Positions 35,294-44,719 of a stretch of DNA of 64,000 nt are shown in pieces (position 1 is the stretch's first letter; each line of letters opens with the position of its first letter). Origin of the DNA: Piliocolobus tephrosceles (lineage: Eukaryota; Chordata; Mammalia; Primates; Cercopithecidae); assembly GCF_002776525.5 (NCBI RefSeq), contig NC_045443.1, forward strand, positions 55,009,307 to 55,073,306. Reading direction: 5' to 3'. The notes under the pieces were generated by a model. The model was not told the origin of the DNA. It was given only the letters and a program-made list of their open reading frames with translations, and ran no database searches. Position numbers and translations under genes: made by a program.

Positions 35294-35606
35294 GCCGGGT
35301 GCAGTGGCTCAGCCCTGTAATCCCAGCACTTTGGGAGGCTGAGGTGGGCGGATCACCTGAGGTCGGGAGTTCCAGACCAGCCTGATCAACATGGATTAAC
35401 CCCGCCTTTACTAAAAATAAAAAATTAGCTGGGTGTGGTGGCACATGCCTATAATCTCAGCTACTTGGGAGGCTGAGGCAGGAGAATCACTTGAACCTGG
35501 GAGGAGGAGGTTGCGGTGACCCGAGAGTGCGGTGAGCTGAGATTGCGCCATTGCACTCCAGCCTCGGCAACAAGAGCGAAACTCCATCTAAAAAAAAAAA
35601 AAAAAA
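35294..35606 (+). mobile_element. AluS-like, sense, with TSD
   Basis: Flanked by aaatagtgtcagc and aaatagtgccagc. It carries a small internal duplication near 35510-35540. Confidence 0.92.
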
Positions 35607-35799
35607 ATTAAAGAAATAGTGCCAGCAAAAGTACCAATGATGGTTCTCATTGGTCAGGTCTGAATCAAGTGTAGGAATGGGGGCAGGGTGGCTAGTTGGG
35701 AATCAGTCCCACTTGAACCAGCTAAGGCTGGTGAGTGGTGGTTTCCTGAAAGGGATGTGGAGCAACCAAAAAATCAGGAATTACACGCCATAATACCTA

Positions 35800-36097
35800 T
35801 TTATTTATTTATTTATTAGATGGAGTCTCGCTCTGTCGCCCAGGCTAGAGTACAGAGGTGCGATCTTGGCTTACTGCAACCTCTGCCTCCTGGGTTCAAG
35901 CAATTCTCCTGCCTCAGCCTCTCGAGTAGCTGAGATTACAGGCACCCATCACCATACTCAGCTAATTTTTGTGTTTTTAGTAGAGACAGGGTTTTACCTT
36001 GTTGGTCAGTCTGGTCTTGAACTCCTGACCTAAGGTGATCTGCCTGCCTTGGCCTCCCAAAGTGCTGGGATTACAGGTGTGAACCACCGCACCTGGC
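35800..36097 (-). mobile_element. Alu, antisense
   Basis: Begins with (TTTA)n, then a full-length Alu ending ccaccgcacctggcc. Confidence 0.9.
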
Positions 36098-36391
36098 CTA
36101 CATCTTCTAGTTAACTGCTTCTGATTAGTTTCTCTCCTAACATCTGTGTGATCTAATCCTAACTGCCCACTATCTAGAAAGACGGAACTTAACTTCTTAA
36201 CTTCTTCTAAAAAGATCTTTCCCTTCTGAATCCCATGGTACTTTTTTGTTTTTAAATGGCACTACTTTAAAACTTGCATTAGCTGCTTATGTATAAGACT
36301 TGTCTTACTTTCTAACCTATAAACTTGCTTTTTCTTTTTTTTTTAAGGAGATGGGGCCCCTGCTCTATAAACTTCTTTAAGAAGATTTTCT

Positions 36392-36555
36392 TCTTTTTAA
36401 ACTTTTATTTTAGGTTTGGGGGTACACATGAAGGTTTGTTGTAAGGATTATTTCATCACTCACGTATTAAGCCTAGTACCCCATATTTTTTCTGCTCCTC
36501 TCCATGCTCCCACTCTCCACCCTCAAGTAGACCCCAGTGTTTCTTGTTCCCTTAA
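36392..36555 (-). mobile_element. L1 3' end, antisense, strongly truncated
   Basis: 'cttttattttaggtttgggg', 'cactcacgtattaagcctag' and 'cctcaagtagaccccagtgt' are reverse L1 3'UTR. 'taagaagattttct' and 'cttaagattttct' may be the TSD. Confidence 0.75.
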
Positions 36556-36559
36556 GATT

Positions 36560-37524
36560 TTCTAATTCAACTCTGCATCTCCTATGCTGTAAAGCACTGT
36601 GTTTTGTATTTTTTCATTTGTTTATTCAACATACATAAGCACTGACTCTGTATTGTGCTAGGAGCTGGGTAAGTGGTTAAAAAAACTGGTTTCTGCCCTC
36701 AGACAGTTTAGAGTCTTGTGAAAAATACATATTGTGATATATAATCAATAAAACTTTATTGAAAGAATGAATCTTACATCTTAAACTCCTTTTTCATCTT
36801 CTTTCCCCAAACTCCTGACCTATATTCCTGCACCCTTTTCCCTGATAAATCCCACAGATTTCTCAAACCCAACAGCTGAACTGGATTCATGTGCTATGGA
36901 TACATATGAATAAGTTTGCCCCATGTTCAAGAAACTCACAATCAAGCACCTTCTCTCCCCAAACCTTCTGCTGATTTTAGTATCCATGTTACTACCTCCT
37001 CCTTATTACTAAGGGGAAATCTTGGTATTCTTTTTGACTTCTTCCTTTTTCTTCATACTTAATTCTTTAATTCAAACAATTATCCCTCTTGTTGAGGTCC
37101 TTTCACCTATAGCAGAGGTTGAAAATTAGTGACCCATGAATTGTATCTAGCCAGTAGAGGTGTTTTGTTTTGTATAATATTATCACAAATATGATTTTCC
37201 TGTTTCTCCTGAAAAATCAGAATATCTGGCAACACTGAATCCTTATTGTTGCAAGAACTGGCTGGAGTTTTAGATGGGACAGCTCAATCAACTCTACCAT
37301 TCTAATCTCTATCACTCCTTGCTTTTGTCACATTCAGCTCATTTCCTCACTTATGAAACTTTCTTAGTCCCTAATTTAGGCATTTGAGTTTGCCATCTCT
37401 GGCCTGTGTGATCACAGATTGTCAGTGGTGGAACAGATATTAAAAGATCAACTCGTCTAACAGTCTCCTTCTTCCTCTCCCCACTCTTTAAGAGATGGAG
37501 AAAAGAGGTCTAAAGAGCTTACAT
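36560..37524. other. Intergenic; old repeat scrap at 36610-36770
   Basis: 'tgtattgtgctaggagctgg' and 'gacagtttagagtcttgtg' match the unassigned ancient repeat noted at 10195. Nothing is recognised in the rest. Confidence 0.35.
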
Positions 37525-37539
37525 TACCCAATCAATTTC

Positions 37540-37836
37540 TTTTCTTTTTTTTTTGAGATGGAGTCTCCCTCTGTCGCCCAGGCTGGAGTGCAGTGGCGGG
37601 ATCTCAGCTCACTGCAAGCTCCGCCTCCCGGATTCCCGCCATTCTCCTGCCTCAGCCTCCCGAGTAGCTGGGACTACAGGCGCCTGCCACCTCGCCCGGC
37701 TAGTTTTTTGTATTTTTTAGTAGAGACGGGGTTTCACTGTGTTAGCCAGGATGGTCTCGATCTCCTGACCTCGTGATCCGCCCGTCTCGGCCTCCCAAAG
37801 TGCTGGGATTACAGGCTTGAGCCACCGCGCCCGGCC
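37540..37836 (-). mobile_element. AluYR-type (Old World monkey) SINE, with TSD
   Basis: Little diverged from the cercopithecoid AluYR consensus: GGCTCAAGCCTG, GCCGAGACGGGCGG and AAAACTAGCCGGGCGAGG on its own strand. A perfect 15-bp TSD tacccaatcaatttc lies at 37525-37539 and 37837-37851. This is a young, lineage-specific insertion and the main taxonomic marker here. Confidence 0.95.
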
Positions 37837-37851
37837 TACCCAATCAATTTC

Positions 37852-38660
37852 ATACAGCTAATGTGTAACAGGATTCTATAATATGCCATTAGATCCCCCT
37901 CATATGGATCATGTGAAACTGATAACTATATTTTCCCTTTGGTTTAGTTGCTAGGAACCTCAGAGCCCAATCTGTGGCACCCCTCTAGTAATTACATGGA
38001 CCTTTTGGTATGAAGTTTTGGGGTATTAACATACTCCTGGCTTTGTTTTGTTTTCCAATTACCTTTGCCTCAGTTTCTCTTCCAATCATTTTCTCCTATG
38101 ATAGTGTGTAGTTTTCCCCCAAGCATACTCAATCTTTTGTGAAAAAGGTGGGACATCAATACAGGTGTAAACTGTCCGGCTGTATTGTCTGGCTCCCAAT
38201 TTCTTTCTTTCACCTGTCATTCTCCTTCAGCTACTCACATTCTCTATTTTCCTTGACAGCGAAACTTCTTGAAAGAATTGTCTTCACATGCTGTGTCCAC
38301 TTCATCCCGTCTTCTCAATTCACTGTAAACAGATTTAAAGTCTTCAATGCCTTCTTTGTTGCTATGATATTGATACCAAAATTATATTGTATTCGCCCAT
38401 ATATGCAGGACACAAAATGGTTTCCCTAAATTATCTCAACTATGAAAAAATATGCAGAAAAAAATTAATAGGTAATGCATGAAAATTTTGTTACTTCTGA
38501 TGACTGGTGAGATTTTCTTTTAAAAAGTTTTCCACAATTTTAAAAACAAGCGCATTAGAACACATCCCTTTGTAAATTAGAAATTCTCAACTTACATTTT
38601 CTAAAAGGAGGCAGAAAACTAGAGAAGCGACAATGAGGAGCCACTGGGCCACACTTCATT
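37852..38660. other. Intergenic, no feature recognised
   Basis: AT-rich. The 96-codon frame at 38139-38429 is not recognisable. Confidence 0.3.
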
Positions 38661-38689
38661 TCACCTTAAGACAGACTCAGAGAAAAACA

Positions 38690-39100
38690 AGAGGGTGCGA
38701 CTCAGATCCCCGGGGCCAGCGGCTGGGCCGAGGGGCACGACTGGATAACCTATTGTGAGGAAAATCTTAAGAGCGCCCTCACGACCCTTTAGCACATCCT
38801 AAAAGACCTCTGAACTTCTCTGCCTCTCCCGCTAACGGCTGCAAACCGCAGATAACGGTCAATCGGCTCCGGTTGTCCTGGTAACAGCCAGCAACGACAA
38901 TCCCGCCTCCCTAACTCCTCCCAGAATACTGTGCGTCTTCTGCTTCACTTCCAGGTTGGGAGGACCGACTTCTTCCGGAAGTATCTGCCTGCCAGTCTCC
39001 TGGCGTGTTCTGGCTGGGTGGCTTTGATAGACAGAGTGTGGCGTATTGTTGGGCAGGGTCCTGGGGACCCTTTTGTTCTTTCCCCCGTTTAACGGAACTG
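38690..39100. promoter_or_regulatory. CpG-rich promoter-like region, no gene recognised
   Basis: It combines an RFX X-box-like gttgtcctggtaac (38872-38885), a palindromic ETS site cttccggaag (38972-38981), a ZNF143-like ctcccagaatactgtgcg (38917-38934) and several MYB-type AACGG motifs. The sequence around it is AT-rich. There is no TATA box. It resembles housekeeping or ciliary promoters and may drive a noncoding or divergent transcript. Confidence 0.5.
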
Positions 39101-40039
39101 GAAAGCTAAGCAAAGGCTTTACTCTCAGGGAATTTTTGTTGGTCGTTGGTGGATGATTTAGACGTTAGTTTTTAAAAAGCCGAAGGGTGCATGTGTTAGC
39201 TTTATTTAACCATTCCACAATGTATACACATTTCAAAACACGTTGTATACTATAAATACAATTTTTATTTGTCAACTAAAAGCAAAAACAGCATTAAGTG
39301 TTAAAAACTGTGAAGTCAGAATGTAGAGATGAATCTTTGAAATTAGAATGCTTTATTTGGGAAGAAAATAGTAATTTGGGGCATATTTGTAGACTGGGGT
39401 GGTCTTTGGGATGTCTGAAGAGTGAAGAGGTTAGAGATTTTATAAGAAGGAGAAATGTTACGTATTGGTCTTCAAGAGTGTTTATTTTCACTATTAATGT
39501 TTTGGTGGGGTTGGCAAATTTTGATTGCTGAGTGACAGTGGTGGGTAAAATTCATCTTAGAATTGTAGCAGGCTGTCTTAGTAGCCTTTAGATTAAATTG
39601 GTTTTAAGTGTTAGCAGGCAGTTTCAGCAGCCAGGCCTGTAGAGAATTATATTTTTCAAGTGATATTTGTGACCTAAATGTTTTTTCCCTCTGGCCTCAC
39701 CACTTTTTAATAGGTATGAGAAAAATGGCCCGATTTATATGATCAACTTTCACAGCTGAAAGGTGGTAAACTCTTTACAATTATATGTAATTTATTTGTT
39801 ACTGTGATAGATTTATACAATTTTAAATAATTTAGTTCCCATAAAAAATCAATTATTTTTGCTTTAGAAAATGAAGGCCGAAAAAACCCCCAAAACACAA
39901 AACCTCCAAATCCTACCCATTTAAAGACAACCAGTGTGACTACTTTGTAGGAGTCTTCCAGACCCTTTCTATGAATTATACTAAGTACAAATTCAAAATG
40001 GAATCATACTGTATATGCTACTTTGGAACTTAAAAAACT
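39100..40039. other. Possible transcript body next to promoter-like region, nothing recognised
   Basis: AT-rich. Opposing ORFs at 39294-39531 are shadows of each other. No exon could be called. Confidence 0.25.
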
Positions 40040-40329
40040 TTTTTTTTTCAGACAAAGTTTCACTGTGTTGCCCAGGCTGGAGTGTAGTGGCCTGATCTTG
40101 GCTGTAAGCCTCTCCGCCTCCTGGGCTCAAGCAATTCTCCTGCCTCAGTCTCCTGAGTAGCTGGGATTATAGGCGGTGCCATCACACTCAGCTAATTTTT
40201 CTATTTTTAGTAGAGATGAGGTTTCACCATGTTGGTCAGGCTAGTCTCAAACTCCTGATCCCAAGTGATCTTCCCGCCTCGGTCTCCCAAAGTGCTGGGA
40301 TTACAGGCATGAGCCACCTGCGCCCGGCC
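40040..40329 (-). mobile_element. Alu, antisense
   Basis: Full-length element ending gagccacctgcgcccggcc. Confidence 0.88.
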
Positions 40330-40340
40330 TGAAATTTTTT

Positions 40341-40520
40341 TTTTTTTTTTTTTCCTGAGCTGCTGTCTCGCTCTGTTGCCCAGGCTGGAGTGCAGTGGCA
40401 CAATCCCAGCTCACTGAGGCAAGAGAATCACTTGAACCTGGGAGGCAGAAGTTGCAGTGAGCCAGGATGGCGCCACTGCACTCCAGCCTGGGCAACAGAG
40501 CAAGACTCCGGCTCCAAAAA
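40341..40520. mobile_element. Fold-back Alu: two Alu 3' halves joined head to head
   Basis: 40341-40417 is an antisense Alu 3' end (poly-T, tgttgcccaggctggagtgc). It joins directly to 40418-40515, a sense Alu 3' end (gcactccagcctgggcaaca). The arms are complementary over about 70 bp with almost no loop. Confidence 0.88.
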
Positions 40521-40642
40521 ACCCAAAAAACCCAAAAACTTTTAATGAACATATTTTGTTTAAAAGAGACACTTAATATGGTTGTATATGTTCCGTTATA
40601 CCTCTTGTTGGATATTTAAACAATTGATGTCTTCCCCCGCTC

Positions 40643-40775
40643 CTTTTTTTTTTTTTTTTTTTTTGAGGAGGAAGTGTCTTGCTGTGTCACACAGGCTGGT
40701 CTTGAACTTCTGGGCTCAGGCAGTCCTCCTGCCTCAGCCTCCCAAATAGCTATGATTACATGCCACTGGCCTGGC
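40643..40775 (-). mobile_element. Alu/FLAM fragment, antisense, internally deleted
   Basis: Poly-T, then 'ggctggtcttgaacttctgg' and 'cctcctgcctcagcctccca', ending in cctggcc. Confidence 0.75.
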
Positions 40776-41200
40776 CGTTTTTGCTCTCAATTAGTGCTGC
40801 AATGGAGAAATGAAAATCCTTATAGCTAAATCTTTGTCCTTGCTCTAATTTCTTTGTGGTAATTCTTTTTCTTTTTAAAACTCATTTGTATTTGCACTTC
40901 ATTATCTCTTCCTTAATGCCTTTTTATTCCATACCTATGTCTTTATACTGTATACAGATGAAGTTACACATGGCATCCAAAGCCCACTTGATTTTTTAAA
41001 GTTGATTTTTCTGATTATAAAGGTAATATATGCTTATTGAGGAACATTAAAAAATTTCAGAAGAATGTAACAAAAAAATTCCAATACCTAGACCGCCATT
41101 CTTTTTTTTCCCTCTGTTTCTTCAACAATCAGTATTGAAAGAGTGTTAGCTGATTTAATAAGGAAATGTTGCAGCTTTTGGTTTGTACTTTTTTACTTAT
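40776..41200. other. Intergenic, probable old repeat scraps
   Basis: 'gattataaaggtaatatatg' near 41015 recalls a common mid-repetitive motif; family not assigned. Confidence 0.3.
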
Positions 41201-41214
41201 TCCTGTAGCTGAAG

Positions 41215-42835
41215 GGTATTGCAAACAGTATCCAGAAATAAAGCCATATACCTACAACCAACTGATCTTAGACAATGACAACAAAAATAAATAATGGGAA
41301 AAAGACACTCTGTTTAATAAATGGTGCTACACAAAGTGGATAGACATGCAGAGGAAGAAACTGGACCGCTTTCTTTCACCATATACCAAAATTAACTCAA
41401 GATGGATTAGAGTTAAATTTAAGACCTGAAACAATAAAAACCCTAGAAGAAAACCTAGGAAAAAGTCTTGTGGACACTGACCTAGGCAAAGAATTTATGA
41501 GCAAGTCTTCAAAAGCAAATGCAACAAAAACAAAAACAGACAAATGAGTTTCATTACGCTAAAAAGCTTCTGCATAGTAAGATAAATAATCAAATAACCT
41601 TCAGAATGGAAGAACATATTTACAAACTATGCATTCAACAAAGGACTAATATCCAGAATCTACAAGGAACTCAACCAGAAAAAACTAAATAATCCTATTC
41701 AAAAGTAGGCAAAGGACAGGAATAGACATTTCTCAAAAGAAGACATACAAGTGGCTAATAAACACGATAAAATTCTCAGCATCACTAATCATCAGAGAAA
41801 TGCAGATTAAAACCACGGTGAGATACCATCTCGCACCAGTCGGAATGACTATTATTAAAAAGTCAAAAAACCTGATATTGATGAGAATTCAGAAAAAAGG
41901 GATTACTTATACACTGTTGCTGGGAATGTAAATTAGTATAACTTCTGTGGAAACTCGTATGGAGATTTCTCAACTAAAAATAGAACTACCATTTGACCCA
42001 GCAATCTCACTACTAGCTACCCAAAGGAAAACAAATTGTGACTGGGTGTGGTGGCTCGTGCTTGTAATCCTAGAGCTTTGGGAGGCTGAGGCAGGAGGAT
42101 CACTTGATGACAGGAGTTTGAGACCAGCCTGAGCCATATAGCAAAAAACCTCCATCTCTGCAAAAAATTAAAAAGTTAACTAGACATGATGGTGCATGCC
42201 AGTGGTTCTAGCTCCTCGAGAGACTGAGGTGGTAGGATTGCTTGAGCCCAAGAGTTCAAGGCTGTGGTGAGCTACGATTACACCACTGCACACCAGCCTG
42301 GGTGACAGAGCAAGAACATGTCTCTGAAAAAGAGAGAGAGAGAGAAAAAAGAAATTGTTATGACAAAAAGACAAAGACATAGAACCAACCATCAACCTAA
42401 GTGTCCACCAACAGATGGTTAAATAAAATGTGGTATGCATATACCGTGGAATACTATGCAGCCATAAAAATAATGAAATCATGTATTTTGCAGCAACATG
42501 GATGGAGCTGGGGGCCATTATCCTAAGTGAAATAACTCAGAAGCAGAAAATCAAATACCACATGTTCTCACTTATAAGTGGAAGCTAAAGATTGGGTGCA
42601 TGTGGACATACAGAGGGGAATAATAGACACTGGGGATTCCAAAATTGGGGAGAGTGGGGGAGGGGGGAAGGGTGAGGGTTGAAAAATTAACTATTGGGTA
42701 CAATGTTCACTGTTTGGGTGAGGGGTACACTAGAAGCCCAGACTTCACCACTACATAATATATCTGAATAATAAACCTACACATAAACCACCTGAATCTA
42801 TGTATAAAAAAAGAAAGCATGAAAAAAAATCCAAA
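41215..42835 (+). mobile_element. Primate L1 (L1P-like) 3' end, sense, split by an Alu
   Basis: Continuous L1 ORF2/3'UTR text: 'aaactggaccgctttctttc', 'aggactaatatccagaatct', 'atttgacccagcaatctcac', 'gtggaatactatgcagccat' and 'caaataccacatgttctcac', then the G-rich 3'UTR and an A-tail. 5'-truncated; reading frame broken. Confidence 0.92.
42036..42350 (+). mobile_element. AluJ-like, sense, inside the L1
   Basis: Diverged full-length element with an (AG)n tail. 'caaattgtga' before and 'gaaattgttatg' after suggest the TSD. Confidence 0.85.
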
Positions 42836-42974
42836 TAGTATTTCAAATGTGTGTAGGCTATGGTCCATTTCTAGGCATATCTAGCCTTCCTTCAGTATTC
42901 CACACTAATCACACTGAATTGTAATGGCTTAGTTTTCCATATGTGTATGTTTTAGTTCTATAACTGGATTGAAA

Positions 42975-43095
42975 GCTAGTTGTGTGGTCCTAGATAAATT
43001 ATGGAATTTTGCTGAGCCCACTTTCTTTATCTGCAAATTAGAGATAATGCTTACTTTGCAGGGTTGTAGTGAGGATTAGAAATAATGTATCCAAA
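42975..43095 (+). repeat. MIR relic, sense
   Basis: 'tgtgtggtcctagataaatt', 'ctttatctgcaaattagaga' and 'gcagggttgtagtgaggatt' follow MIR. Confidence 0.65.
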
Positions 43096-43850
43096 GTGAG
43101 TTTAATTAAAAAGTAGTTACTTTGTTTTTGACTTCTGGCTTTAGCAGTCTATGTACATAGGAGGTGTTTGTATTTTTATAATATTCCAAATGAATGACTA
43201 TACTAGCATCCCACCCAATTTAGATATTTATTGAGCATATATGACACATAAAGCATTGTTCATAACCATAAAGGCCTGGTGAGCCTATATTATTCAGATA
43301 TGTTTCTTACATAAACCACATGCTGCTTTTCATCTTTAGCAATTTTCTTAGTCATCTGTTTCCTCAGTCTCTTAACACCTTGCCTGACCCATTAGTAGGT
43401 GCTGAATAAATGTGTGAGCTGAGTGGAATAATTTAGTAGGAAAAGAGAAACACACAAATTGGATAAAACCTGGCAGGCCACAATGAAAATGATTAACAGG
43501 TATAAAGTACTTGGTACATTGGGAGATCAGGAGACATTAATTTTGATTAAGTTATCTGGGAATGCCTTGTGGAGTAGGCAGATTTGACCTGGGCCCCAAT
43601 AATAGGGGCTGAGGCAAGGAGCTTACAGATGGAAATAACAATGTGAGTTAAGGCTGAGAGGTAAAAGTAAACACGGTGCGCTTTGTTATCAGGGAGTTAT
43701 TGGGGGAGGGGGGAGTGCAGAAGAGTAGGGTAAGTGAATGGGTACAGATGGGAAGAAAAAATGTCGTTGGTCCTACATTTTGAGGATTTTGATGTGACTA
43801 GTCATTCTTTTTAGTTTTAAAATGTTTCTGAAAAATACTGCTTTCAATGT
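43096..43850. other. Upstream of ATP23; old repeat scraps
   Basis: 'cattagtaggtgctgaataaatgtg'-type text at 43391 resembles a MIR tail. Text at 43520-43660 resembles the unassigned ancient repeat. No gene is recognised. Confidence 0.35.
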
Positions 43851-44532
43851 GGCCTGAGGCATCCTTGCGCAGAGTGGATCTGAGGGATGGCAGGGGTCGG
43901 GAAAGTGGCGGGCCAGAGATGACAACTAGCCTGCCCCTGAAGAAGGCCGGGAGTGGCAGGATGGCCGAGACCTTCGGCGGCACAAGAGCCCTTAGTGGCC
44001 AATATTCGCCCCGAGGTGAGGAAGGAGTGTCTGCGAGGAGGCGGGACACCCTTAGCAGCTCATAAGGCATCAGGAAGCTGCAGAACAACGCTTATAAAGG
44101 CCTGTCACCCACACTGGGTGGGCAGCAGCGAAGTCCTCGGCAGCCCGGGTGTTGTCTTTGAGGGAAGTCGCAAGACCCAGCTCCGCCCAACAGCATCTGG
44201 CCCCGCGCCCCTCTCCCCGCCCCCTCTCCCCGCCCCTCGCCCCTCTCCCCGCCCCTCGCCCCTCTCCNNNNNNNNNNGCCCCTCTCCCCGCCCCTCGCCC
44301 CTCTCCCCGCCCCTCGCCCCTCTCTCCGCCCCTTGCCACTCGCCCTGCGCCCAGCGCTCCCGGTCTGGTTCAAAGCTGCCTCCCGCCTAACGTCTTCAGC
44401 CCAGCCTGGCTGCCCTTCTTCCCTGCGGAGGGAGGGCCTGGGCGGTCGGGTTAGCGGGAGGGAGGTTACCTTTCCCGGTCTCGCTCCGGCCGCCCAAGCC
44501 GGAGAGAAGCAGCGGCGAGGTCTGCTGGCGGC
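43850..44532 (+). promoter_or_regulatory. ATP23: ATP23 CpG-island promoter and 5'UTR
   Basis: GC- and CpG-rich DNA directly before the ATP23 start codon, continuing into exon 1. It contains many GC boxes, most in the 44203-44333 minisatellite, and there is no TATA box close to the start. The transcription start cannot be placed exactly; the last few hundred bases are the likely core. Confidence 0.7.
44203..44333. repeat. GC-rich minisatellite (about 19-bp unit) with 10-N gap
   Basis: Repeats of gcccctctccccgcccctc (19 bp), each with a CCCCGCCCC GC box. Ten N at 44268-44277 mark an unresolved part, so the copy number is unknown. The - strand is G-run rich with quadruplex potential. Confidence 0.95.
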
Positions 44533-44719
44533 ATGGCGGGAGCTCCGTACGAGCGCGGGAGGGGCCCCGCGGCAGGGGAGCAGCTGCAGCAGCAACACGT
44601 CTCTTGCCAGGTCTTCCCCGAGCGTGTGGCCCAGGGGAATCCCCAGCAAGGGTTCTTCTCCAGCTTCTTCACCAGCAACCAGAAGTGCCAGCTTAGGCTC
44701 CTGAAGACGCTGGAGACAA
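44533..44719 (+). CDS. ATP23: ATP23 exon 1 (coding part)
   Basis: Codes residues 1-62 plus one base, ending ctggagacaa before gtagga. Starts M-A-G-A-P-Y-E-R-G-R; from memory the human protein has D at 6, R at 9 and L at 32 where this has Y, G and V. Confidence 0.95.
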
